DNA of 64,000 bases from Ridgeia piscesae (Eukaryota > Annelida > Polychaeta > Sabellida > Siboglinidae): NCBI GenBank assembly GCA_025642075.2, contig JAODUO010000868.1, positions 20,001 through 84,000 on the forward strand, given 5' to 3'. This document shows positions 24,507-37,600 of the stretch, piece after piece. The position numbers and the translations under genes are program-made. The first letter of the stretch is position 1, and each line of letters starts with the position of its first letter. A model generated the notes under the pieces. The model ran no database searches. It had not been told where the DNA came from and worked only from the letters and a program-made list of their open reading frames with translations.

Positions 24507-26415
24507 CGATACCGAGCGTATGCACATTTTCAACAAAGCGTATGCAAGGGTAAATAATAAAGTACAAAAATACTAAATGTGTCTATTTCTTGATACTTCC
24601 GTTTACACAAAACACGTGTAGGTTAAATTGGCTTAATTAAATTGGTAACAGTTAAAACCTGTAGTAAAATATAATAGATTCATATTTTGAAGTGGGGTAG
24701 TTTTTGACGATACCGAACGAATGACATAGACGTAGTGATTTTGGTAAGAGTTTAGAATATTAATCGACGTTTTTTCACACATTTACCTGGTATTACTTAA
24801 GGTACGTGGCAATAATAAATTAGAAATGCAGCAATTTCCCCCTCTATTTGTTATGACGTGTATACGTCTGGTGATACCGAGCATACATACGAGACCGAGC
24901 GTATGCAAATCAAATATTTCTAAAATGATGTACTGCTGCCATTACCAGAAGAAGGTGAGACATGAAGAAGGCAATAGCCAATCACGGAAGATGTTGGTAG
25001 CGGGATTTCTGAGGAAAACAGCAATAAGCTACCTGGAAAGAATGATCAAATCAAGGGAAGAAAAACCTTCTCACTGACAAACACTATGCAATACATCTAC
25101 AGGGAGTTCTGCCTTGAATTCAGCGATAGTAGGATATCATTTACTGCATTCGGCAGGGGAAGGGAGACCTTCCAATAGCAAGCTCAGAGATATGTGTGCC
25201 GGCGTCACGCCAACATGTCCAAGAAGGCGATCGCCTCCAAAGTACTGCCAGAGTGCTTATCTGAATTAACCTTGATGAGTGACGAAAACGTAAGGAAGAA
25301 ACTGAATGACATAGATAGCACAAGACCAATCAAATATAAACTGTGGATGAAGAAAGACGTGCCGTACAGTACCACTCTCAGCAAAAAGTGAAGTGGTGGA
25401 GGACATTGATACATTCTCCCAAACACTGATGAGAGAACTGACAGAATTAAAAGCACATTTTGGCAGGGCTTTCACACAGCACGAGCAAATCAGACATCTC
25501 AGAGGTAAGTATAATCCTTTGACGGAAGCCACACTTCAGGTGGACAATGCAAATACATGAATGAGATTGGGTATGTGTGTTATGACAAGGCGCAGATAAG
25601 CATCCACACCACGGCATTGTACTTCAAAGGTGAAGATGGGAATGTTAAGGTTTAGTGTTTCGTTGGCCTGTCAGGTATAATGGCTCACTCGGTGCCTTCA
25701 TCATTCGCCTTTCTTAAAGCAATGATGTTAGAGCTACACCAAACGATACCATTATTCAATACCATCTTTTTTTTGACCGACTGTCCAAGTTCTCAATACT
25801 GAAATAGCTGAATATGTGCGTTAATTGGCCAGGCCCAACTGACATGTACACCAATTAACGAGGGGAAATGTCCCTTCGTTATTTGATGTACTACGTGTCA
25901 GCTGAGTTAAAAGATAACTGCATTTCCTCAGAAATAGAGATGATTGAAAAATAATGCACGTATCTGTCTCAGAGCAACACGCCGAGGCCAAGCAAAATAC
26001 GACAATTGCCCCTTATAACAATTATTTTCTATTTTGAAAATACTAATGAAGAATCACTTTCAGCGATGCTGCGCGTATAAATATTTTAAACATCCTCATG
26101 AAGATTACAGATGACAGTATCCGCATGAGATGTGTTACGTTGAAAAGGGTAATTGGTAATTTTAAGATTGACATTATGGTGATACTATATAAACAATTCC
26201 CCATAGAATGACAACTTTACAGGAGACCGAAAACGTATTATAATTTCTAAATTGGATGAAAACAAAATAATGCTTTTAAACGCTGTCATTGCAGTCCATT
26301 TTGAACCATAAATGTGTTATATATTCAAACACATTAACGAAAACACATAGCGTAAAAACGAAATACCATAACATATATATGAAATACACGATGTGCATGC
26401 ATACGCTCGGTATCG
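24507..26415 (+). mobile_element. 1.9 kb DNA transposon with 18 bp inverted termini
   Basis: CGATACCGAGCGTATGCA at 24507-24524 is the exact reverse complement of 26398-26415. Variants of the same word recur inside at about 24708, 24872 and 24892, like subterminal binding repeats. A transposase-like pseudogene fills 24940-25800. No clear target duplication was found, so the exact ends are uncertain. Confidence 0.55.
24940..25800 (+). pseudogene. Transposase-like mobile-element protein, broken
   Basis: Segments in several frames read in family order: KTAISYLERMIKSREE, YREFCLEFSDSRISFTAFGR, CRRHANMSKKAI, FTQHEQIRHLRG, then CKYMNEIGYVCYDKAQISIH, TTALYFKGEDGNVKV, MAHSVPSSFAFLKAMM and FLTDCPSSQY. 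From memory, the TDxPSSQY block resembles a widespread uncharacterised invertebrate mobile-element protein that ends in an HGKGPxDG motif; that motif is not seen here. Several stops and frameshifts. GTAAGT at 25504 and CAG before 25542 could bound a short intron. Confidence 0.6.
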
Positions 26416-26894
26416 CGCAACACGGACACCCAGATTCAAAACGATGCCAAAGAGAAGGTTTTACTAATTAAGGTACCCACTTGTATTTCCCGTATACCTT
26501 GACATGGTATTTATTAGTGACTAAATGGAAAAAATAACTACACTTTTTCTGTAACAAGTTTTCCGTGAAATAATAGTAAAATTAGGCCCTGTTCTAAACA
26601 ATATTATTTTAAATAAAGCTGATGTTGCATATCCATACAACATCGAAGCGAAGATACATTTAATTATTTGATTAATTAGAAGATTAACTAGAAGTTGCTC
26701 GTACATATGGTGTATCGCCAAGGCATTGCTGACGATGCTAAGACAACTTCTGTTCTTATCTTTGTGATGTTTTAGATATACTTTTTAATGTGCCCAGTTT
26801 CGCTGAATTAATTACACAACTACCGATCACGCAACATAAATACTGGTGCTCCATTCGGAAACAACGTAGTTGAGGCTAAAACCAGTATTATCAC
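26416..26894. other. No confident exon seen
   Basis: Only a 23 nt open segment, 26895-26917 (minus), with AG and GTGATA borders and fitting phase, could be a tail micro-exon following the transmembrane exon. Too short to support on its own. Confidence 0.25.
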
Positions 26895-26989
26895 CTGGAA
26901 CGCGAAGATGCATACGCCTAAACAGGGCACTTTTAATAATGGGGATCTGCTGCCTTTTGTACTGTGTTACTTGGCACTGTGATACTCAC

Positions 26990-27085
26990 GTTTGAACTTG
27001 ATAGCAACGACTACGACCAGTGCAATGAACATGATGGTAAGCAGCAGACACACAATGAAGAGAATCACCTTCATCGTCTCGTTGT
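26990..27085 (-). CDS. Transmembrane exon
   Basis: A 96 nt phase 1-1 exon between GTCTACAG and GTGAGT. It encodes NETMK, then a run of about 23 hydrophobic residues ([12 protein letters not shown]…VVVVAI), then KFK: a type I membrane span with a basic stop-transfer on the inner side, directly after the EGF/linker region. Confidence 0.85.
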
Positions 27086-27316
27086 CTGTAGACAAGGATA
27101 TGGACACCGTTAAAAATGGTACACATTGGTAATGTTAAACAGTGTAGAACGAAATAATTGTACAAAGTGATGACGTCGGTTCACATACTGACACAACCAC
27201 GCACACACACCAGCATACGCGCGCACACAACAACGACAACAACAACACCACACACTCACACGCCATACATATGAACGTGTATATATATATACATACATAC
27301 ACACATATATACCACT

Positions 27317-27367
<51 letters not shown>

Positions 27368-27432
27368 CTATTACAATAGAGTATTTGCTCAATTCTATAT
27401 AATGTATACTTACACATGTAATACGCATATAC

Positions 27433-27485
<53 letters not shown>

Positions 27486-27550
27486 ATACATACATATATA
27501 CATACATGCACCACACACAATACATGCACTCATGCACACAGATACACACA

Positions 27551-27592
<42 letters not shown>

Positions 27593-28383
27593 TATATAAA
27601 TATATATATATATATGTATAAACTAACAACACATATACTTCATGCACCCGCACACAGTACATGTACTCATGCACACACATATTCACTGTAAACAGATCAT
27701 TACATAACTTACATGGCTGCTTATTCTTGAGATGTGTGACCTGTGTTTTACCACTGGCTGGAAACAGACAGCTATTATTACAATACAGTATACAAGCTTT
27801 GAGACAGGAGCTACGCTAAAACGTGGCAAAATTACATACCATGTTTAAGCTTGTCCCAGAAATAGATCGTGAGCACATACGTACGACGCAACAACATCCT
27901 AACATGTGGCAATTAGTGTTGGTGCTTGTGTTAAGCCATGACTGTTTTCAAATGCCAATAATAAAAAAATATGTTGACTGTTTCTAACATCCAGCGACAT
28001 TTGTAGACGGAATAATTATCTTTACCATGATGTATGAAACATGGAATTCCACTGATGGAATTCACGTTCAACCTTTGAAATATTTTAAAATGTTGACGCC
28101 CAAATTGACAAACACACTGCGTACATTTTGAGAAAAAAACTTTCCCCGAATCATACTATTATATATATATATATATATATCACATGCACAATTTAAGCCC
28201 GGTGTGTGCAATACTGATGAATATTTGGATACATAGACAGGCTTACAGAGAAAACTTTTCTATAATACAATTATACATTATATACACACACACCTAAATA
28301 TAAATATATATATATATAATGTTAGTAAACACAAGTCTAGTATATATTTGTTATATTGTAGCGTATAAAAAGTTACTTTGTTA

Positions 28384-28446
<63 letters not shown>

Positions 28447-30784
28447 TCACGTATCCCGTAATCTTAGTGGACCGTTGGGGCGCCACAGATGATCTGGCAA
28501 CCAGTTCCCTCCATTCCTCTCGCCTCTCAGTCTTCCTCATGGCGGCGCCCAGTGTCATGCCCGTCCATTCTGGGATTTTGTCTTCCCATCTCTTTTTCTG
28601 CCTGCCTCGTCTTCGCCCTCCTTGCACTGTGCCCTGCAGGATTGTCTTGGCAGGCCCTGAAGATCTTGTTATGTGCCCGTACCATTTCAGTTTGCGTCTT
28701 TTTACTGTGGAAGAGGTCTTCGTGGGGCCCAATGGCTTGCCGAGTTCTGTTTCGCACCTCTTCGTTTGAGATGTGATATATGTAGGTGATGCCGAGGAGC
28801 TTTCTGAGGCATCTCATCTCCATGGCCTGTATCCTTCTCTCTGTGTCTGCTGTTAGTGTCCAAGACTCACAGGCGTACAGGAATATGGACATGACTAGGG
28901 AGCACATCAGTCTGATCTTTGAGCTGAGCGCTATATTCCTGTCATTCCAGATGGTCTTGGGTTTGGCGAGTGCTGCTCTGGCCTGGGCGATCCTGGCGAG
29001 AATTTCAGGTTTAGATCCTTCATCTGCGATTATTACTCCCAGATATTTTAACCTGTTGAGGTAATCTAGTTTCTCGCCGTTGACCCTGATGTCAGGGCTG
29101 AAGCCATTGGTGTTGTTAGTCGTCAGTTTGGTCTTTTCTGCATTGATCTGCGTGCCGAAGGCTGTAGACGTCTTGTCAAGGCGCTCCACCAAGTCAGCTA
29201 GCTCCTCTTCCCTTCCTGCCAGGCCATCTATGTCGTCGGCAAAACGCAAGTTTGTAATACTCCTGTCCCTTCCTTCATGGTCATGCAGTGCGTCAGTCAT
29301 AAGTCTCTCCAAGAAGATGTTGAAGAGGGTGGGGAGAGCACACAGCCTTGTCTTACCCCGACGGTGGTTCTGAACCAGTCCCCTATGCTGTTGTTAAGGT
29401 AGACTGCACTGGTGGCCTTCTCATAGAGGTTCTGTATCATTTTGATCAGGTTGGCGTTGGTGTTGAAATGCCTCATGGTGGCCGTAGTGCTGCATGCCAT
29501 ACCCTGTCGAACGCCTTCTTGAAGTCAACGAAGACGTGATAGAGGCCTTGCTGGTGTTGGAGGTACTTCTCGCACAGTATCCTAACGTTGAAGATCTGTT
29601 CTGTTGTGCTGCGTCCTGGCCTGAAGCCTGCTTGTTCCACAGCGATGATCTTTTCCGATTACGGCTTCAGTCGGTTCAGCAAGATTTTCAGCATAACTTT
29701 GCTGGGGTGGCTGATGAGGCTGATGGTACGATAGTTCTGGCATAACTGTAGGTTGCCTTTCTTGCGGAGGGTGATGATGAGAGATTGGGTCCATGGCGTG
29801 GGCCACTCCCCTGTTTGCCTGATCTTGTTGCAGATAGTCAGTAGGGCACTTATCATGGCTTCTGCCTGCACCAGCTCCGCTGGGACGTTGTCTGCTCCTG
29901 CTGACTTCCCCTTCTTGAGCGACTTCACCGCTGCTTCCACTTCTTCGCGAAGGATGGGGTAGTTGTCGTTATCCGTTGCTGGAGGGACGTTCAGTACTTC
30001 TGGGTCTCCTGTGGCTCTGTAGTTGTACAGCTCGGAGCAGTACTCGGACCAACTCTTTAGGATGTCCTGTTCTTCAGTCAGACATTTTCCATCCTTGTCC
30101 TGTATGGTGGTGGCTCGCCCTTGCTTTGTGCTGGTCAGGTCTTTCACCAGCTGGTAAGTTTTCTTGCTGTTATTCTTCTTCATGCTATCTTCGATGTCCT
30201 GGCACTGCTCGTCAATCCAGTTTATCTTTGCCTTGTTCATGCCTTTCTTGATTTCTTGGTTGGCTGCCCTGTACTGCCTTACTCCTTCCGCATATTTTTT
30301 TTTTCTTCTTCGATTCCCTTCGTTTGTCGCACAGATCAAGTAAGTCAGCTGTGACCCAGGGCTTCTTGTCTGGGCGATGTTTGCCAAGGATCTCACTGGC
30401 GGTGTTGGTCACTGCTGTGTTGAATGTGTGGATCAACGTATCCAATGTCTGTACCGTCAGCGCCCAGAATGGTGAGCGCTGCAAATTTTCCTCCTATCAT
30501 TGCGTGGAAGGCTTTGGGGTCCTTCAGCTTCTCAAGGTCAAATTTGATCCTGGTGTGGCCGAGTTTCTTGACCCTCTTCAGATGTAGCTTGAAGGTCATC
30601 ATGACGAGTTCATGGTCGCTTCCAATGTCGGCTCCAGGAAAACTCCGTGTCTTGGCAATGTTCACACTGTACCGGAAGCGCTTCCTTACCATGATGTAGT
30701 CTATCTGGTTGTGGTACTTTCCGTTTGGGCTGTGCCATGTGGCTCTTCTGGATGCTTTGTGTGGGCCAAAGGTGTTCGCCATAT

Positions 30785-30852
<68 letters not shown>

Positions 30853-33462
30853 GTTTTAGTTTTTCTCCGGAACGTGCACGTTTGGTCATCCAGAAAACAT
30901 GAAAACTCTCCAGGTGCCATAATTTAAATTAAAGTGCATTTGGTCGTTGACATAAGTTACTATTTTACCAAATCACGTCGGGGCTTTTCTTCTTAATTGA
31001 TTTCTATGACATTTTGACCCGATTGTTTTTTTTTCAGGCAACGTTATCTTGTTTAACCTATATGCGGTTTTGATTTCAAAGAAATATTGTTTTGGTCACC
31101 CTACCAAATGTATGCATACGCGCTTATGTGCATACATACGTATGTGAGTACGTACGTGCATAATTTTATACACTTACATACATTCGTACGGGCGTACATA
31201 TATACATGCATACGTACATACATGCATGCATACATACATACATACAACCATACATACATACGTACGCACACATATATGTGTGTGTGAGTGTTTTGATTAA
31301 TTATCCATGTCTACGTGTGCTCTACACATTACATATGTTCTTATATATTTGCATTTCTATTTTCTAAAGATCACAATAATGGTTTGAACAAATACCTTAT
31401 TTTCAAACAACACGTCTGATTATATATAAACAATTGAGGTCATTGATATGACATTTACCTTTCTTGCTGGGAACCGACACAGGATCTGAAGAAGAGGGAA
31501 TGATTGTTTTATTTGACTTTCTTAACACAGACTGCGCTGTACTGTAAGACTATAAGTGGATATGAAGACCGTTTCACTAACATTCTTAAATACCATTAAC
31601 ACCGATATTCTTAGCATTAAATCGAAACATTTCCTTAACTAGGAAGACAATGACAAATTACGTTTCGCTAACATTTCATTCTGGTTCCAGTTCCTAATAA
31701 TGCAACTAGAAAAAGCAAATTTCTAAGAATACGCCGTACCATAATTTAAAACAAAGATATATGTGATGAATAGGTACAATTCACTGCATTTTAACTGAAG
31801 TCCACTTTCATGCAAATATCCAGTTGTCCGCAGCCAAATAAGTGTTCAATAGGTTAGTGATTAAAAGTGTGGTCGACGACGCGACGCTCCTCCTAAATGT
31901 TAACACCGTGTAAATAAGTGTTCAATATGTTATGTTAGGCTAGCGCAGGCAGAAGCCATTATTTTCGGTCGCCATTGGTTTCATTTGCCATGTCATTACC
32001 ATACGGATGTGACAAATGCCTCTTAAGGACTAACAGTTTTTATAGCACCACATTGCTATCGGCATTTCATAGTATTCATATAGGGAACTTTGCTGACTCA
32101 ATTTTTAAATGTTAAAAGAAAGTGGTTTTTTTATTCAAATTTTACATATATAATATGACATAAAAACTTTATTTCATTTCAATTTATTTTCATTTGTATT
32201 TTAATACTTTTGTTTTCATAAAACAGTCTAGTTTTATGTTTGTGAAAGCGTTTTTTAGTTCATGATTTTTCACTTTTTCTGTGTCCTCAGCTTTGACATA
32301 ATAGCATGTGTTAAAAACCATTATATTGCATTTCATAGCTATTATATCATATAGTATATGTTAATGCCACGGGTGGCTTCAGGCGTCGATGAAGGTGTCT
32401 TGAGGCTTTCTCTGGAACCACGAATGCGACTATTTGCAGCGCATTACAATAAGAGGCATTATATAGTACCATATGGTGATGATGATTATTATTATATATC
32501 GTCTAAATTATGTATCAAGAAGATGTACACATTTTCTTGCAGTTCAACTATCCTGAGCAAAACTTACTTGTTTAATGTAGCTTAAAACCAATATTTATTA
32601 TACTCCTTTCCTGCAACCTTTAAATGATGACTTGCGCGAAAAAGGAACTATTATATTTGCTTGAAAAAACGAATTAACAATATGTTGTCTTTTGCAGGTA
32701 AAATTTGTTGCTAATGATTAAATTGCATGAATATGCTAATTAACGTTAATTAGCTGTGCTAATTTGCAAGTACGATTACGCTAGGCAACCGTTCAGTCGA
32801 CTTAATAAAACAGTTGCGTTTATAGAGAACGCTAATATTTCGGAATATTAAAAATGGCATGAATAAACGTTGACTGCTTTCTCCTGTCATATGGAAGCGG
32901 ACACGTAGGGGTTGTTGAACTAGGTACCAACGATGATTAGAAACCAACAGTTTCCAGGTGTCTAACGTGCTACTACAACAATACAACTATCATCCATCGC
33001 GCGAACATTTCCGCATGATAAATACTAGAGAGACGAAGCAAATTCAATTTAAAAATTAATCGGTCGTTATTCGGTCTATAAAGCAACATTAAATTACCAT
33101 TATATTATGTGTATTATATGTAATCATATGCCTCTCTTGGTGTAGTGTCACTGCTTTTTCATCGCGTTATCGCAACAAATTCAATGTTAATGCTGACATA
33201 CTTATTTCGCAATTGACACCCGTGTATCCAGTAGCGCATTTGCAAGTATAGTCCTTCACATAATCTGTACATGACCCACCATTCTTGCATGGGTTGATTT
33301 TGCAGTCGTCAGTGGCTGCGATGTAAAGCATATTTGTTCAGACGAAATAATTCTTGACAGAAACACAGTTCATTACATCAATTAACATATGTAGACAGCC
33401 ATACAGACCCATATTCACACATGTTTTACAATCCGACACACGCTCTTGTCGAACTGTATTAA

Positions 33463-33561
<99 letters not shown>

Positions 33562-33733
33562 ATACACAGACCACACACACAGACACACACTCACACCACC
33601 CACCCACCCACACACACCCACCCACTCACTCACTCACTCACTCACTCACTCACTCACTCACTCACTCACTCACTCACTCACTCACTCACTCACTCACACG
33701 CATACACACAATCACTCACTCTCTCTCACTCTC

Positions 33734-33813
<80 letters not shown>

Positions 33814-33972
33814 CAGACACACACCCACACACCACAGACACACACTCACCCACCCACCCACCCACCCACCCACCCACTCACTCACTCACTCATTCACTCA
33901 CTCACTCACTCACTCACTCACTCACTCACTCACTCACACGCATACACACTCACTCACTCTCTCTCACTCTCA

Positions 33973-34046
<74 letters not shown>

Positions 34047-34047
34047 C

Positions 34048-34129
<82 letters not shown>

Positions 34130-34502
34130 GTATACTACCCACCATTTACTTCAACTGTGGCTGGATCGACCAATCCACGGAGAGAGCCGGAGTTTGCTAG
34201 AGCCACCACGTGGTCTTCCACTTCCTTGGACGTGTAAGACTCTTTGGTGACAACACGGAAGTCAGCTCGTACGCTGCCAACTCTACAAGCAATTGTATGA
34301 ACATGCATTGACCTGATGTTGCAGTCGTTTGCTTTCTGTGTGGGCATGTGAACGAGAATTGGTCTTAGTTTCGCGACCGCTTTACCCACGTAGATTCCCG
34401 CGTTGTTAAATATTTCGCGTTAGTATCGTTATGCTGAGAATAGGAATACTACTATTTTATTATGTAGCTGAACTCACATGATATCAGCTCATGTATACCC
34501 AT

Positions 34503-34583
<81 letters not shown>

Positions 34584-34630
34584 GTAACTATTTAAACTTA
34601 ATACCTTTTGATTTTCCCTCATATATATAT

Positions 34631-34681
<51 letters not shown>

Positions 34682-37600
34682 TATATATATATAGCATGCA
34701 CATAAAGACTAGAATGGTATGATGGCACGGCACATAAACACCTACCGGAATGTCATGTTCAGTATTGCATTGATGTAGACTCGGCTATCTTTTAGCGAAG
34801 CCAGCATCTACAACATATATATTATTTGGAATACTATTTCTATGTTATTTCACCAATTCTACACTCTCCAAACCAGGATCAACAGTGGACATTAATGTTA
34901 TTTTCTGAACTATCTTCGTCATTATGTATATACATCGAATATTGCTGGATATACGAGTGTTGCTGTCAATATTTGAACGAGCATTGAATGTTTGTTTGTG
35001 TAAGTATACTATTTGTTATTATACATTTACTATGGGATATGCAAGGTGATACAGACACATCCGAAATAAAAATGTCTATGCCAGAAATCTGGATTAGAAA
35101 TCCATCGCCGATGTTCAACCACCTATGAAACGTTGCAGATAACTGTCTTCATAAAGTCAAAAATGCTGTTGAAATTAGATCGAAGCCAGATTACCTTCAC
35201 ACCATTATGTAAACATTGTTGCTAAGCTCACCCGGATGCTGAAAAGTGTTTTGATTCACTTGTCGCTGTAATTACCAGACTCTCAGGGGAGACATGTTAG
35301 GTAACTTCGTCAGCTAAAAGCGATACTTTTAATTCCGTGTCGCAATATGCCTCTTTGGATGACGATCAACATTTGATCAAAACAACTTGTCTCAGCATAA
35401 TTGATGACATACATTGTTCTTGTGGACACGATATTCGTTTCAGCTTATGCATGTCGCAATGAAACATTGCAATATCAACATTACTTAGCATGCAGAACGT
35501 TTGCAGCATGGTGTAAATATCAATATATTACCCTTCGAAGAAGTGATGGATCAATCAACTGTGAATACTGCTATGACGGCTGTATACTATTTACGAAGTG
35601 CTGGAGACTACAGTGTAATGCGAACAATAAAATACAGCTACATGCAACTAGAAATGTTTGAGTATTTCAATGAACAGTTATTGAAAGAATATAAAACTAG
35701 ACCGTTTTTGACAGTTCTGGTGTCCGATTTATCCGGCAGTTTTATACATCCCTTAATATTTGACACAATATATCCTAGCCCTTTCTGCTACATCCCTGCA
35801 CATTTATAATCCTCCATAAGTGAAAGCTGGTTTTTTATTTTTGTTTTGTACAGAGAGGCGTGACAGACTTGTTCTGAAAACCGGAAGTAGCAAGCAGGCC
35901 CGGAAGCACGGCCGGTATGAACTGCTTTCCGCCAAATAACTTCATTTTCTAAGAAGTATCTCATTAATAAATGTACACAGTGCATGTTGCTACATCAGTC
36001 ATTTTACCAAAATAACAGACTATTTCGTGATATTTCATTTCGAGGGATAGATGACCAAAACATGTAAGATTACCATCATTTCGAGTTTATTGAACAGCGC
36101 CTTGTACTGGGAACTGGAGACGTCTGCTAGTTGTTTGTTGTATATCTCATTGGGCATCGTGAATTTGGTTGGGTAGCTGAATTCTGTCTTGCTTGGTTTG
36201 TCCATTTCTTCTCCGAATTGGCGGACGAAAATATACACTTGGCCAACGAAAATAAACACTTACACACATCATGTAAATGCCTAACGAGCATGATATTATG
36301 AATACAGAAATTACAAAAAACATATATGACGATCAGATCTATACTAATAACAATTAGGTATTATTCTACATATGGAAACAAATAAACAACTTCCAATCTT
36401 ATAATTAGTCATTAGTATAGTGAATTTTAGCTAGAATATGCCGTGTCTGATAACTATTCCAGTGTGATATATTTCGAAGTATAAGTAACTAAATATCATT
36501 ACAATTTTAATTTTACAGCTTTTAAACCAACTTTTTCAATAACAACTGCCGTTAAATGATCGCTCTCTTCAAATACAGCTTAATAACGATATCATACAGA
36601 GGTGTAACTCCAATACGTTCAATGTAATTTCTATCGCATACAACTGAATGTTAGTCTGGCATACCGTCACATTTGACTCCCACGTATCCAGTAGCGCATT
36701 TGCAAGTATACTTGTTCACTCCATCAGTACATGTCCCAACATTCTGGCAAGGGTTGTATTTGCAGTTGTCAATGTCTGCGAAGTAAAGAATATGTTTGTT
36801 TCAGAAGAGAAACGTATTAGATCAGCACAGAATACATGTCACAACTATCAATAATTGTCTTGCATTTACGGGTAACAGCAGACACAGTAGACATATTCAA
36901 AAGTCACTCACTATAAATAAAAATGTTACAACATAATTGCAGAATTATTACTAGTCAGAGGGTCTAGTGTGTCATTCAATTCAACGGATTTTACCAGTAG
37001 ATAAAAATCACTATTTGTTAATATATACGTGTTCCTAGTCCAGGCAACATACACATAGAATGACACATTTACGTGACGGTTATATCGATACGATGGATAT
37101 GACGTGGGCGTTATAAATTATATATTGAACTAATAGCGCAGTGGCGCAGTGGGAAGAACGTCGGACTCTTGTCTAGGAGAACCCGTATACAGATCCTGTG
37201 CTACAGTGACAAACTCTTTGGAAATGTGTTTCACTTTACATTGCTCCACTTAGCTCCGCTGCCTAAATAAGTACCTAGCTATAATTGTAGTGGGTATTTG
37301 TGAAAACATACATATCTTTCGCGCCTAACAGTAAGAAGTAAAGTGCGAAATAGTTGAGCTTAACGGAATAATGGATACTGTGCAATAACATGTATAACTT
37401 AACAGTGTTTACCTAATGTTCTTCATGTGTAATTCGTTGTTTTCTGTCATGCCATTACTTTTTACAGCAAAACCATTGCTTTGTTATTAGAGACTCACAG
37501 CGCATCGCTTAAATCTTGACACAATATTAGGGCGGAAATGAACCCATGATTAATGGCGTTCAGATGGGGTAACGCGGGCATGGATGATCGTAAACGAACA

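Noticed and set aside
33354..34250. 298-codon plus-strand open frame rich in Thr/His/Ser/Leu
   Set aside because: It is the translation of the CA/CACC/CTCA array; the gene in this place is on the other strand.
37135..37210. A functional tRNA gene
   Set aside because: A box A-like word exists, but no acceptor stem or proper box B could be folded, and the block sits at one place in each duplicated intron.
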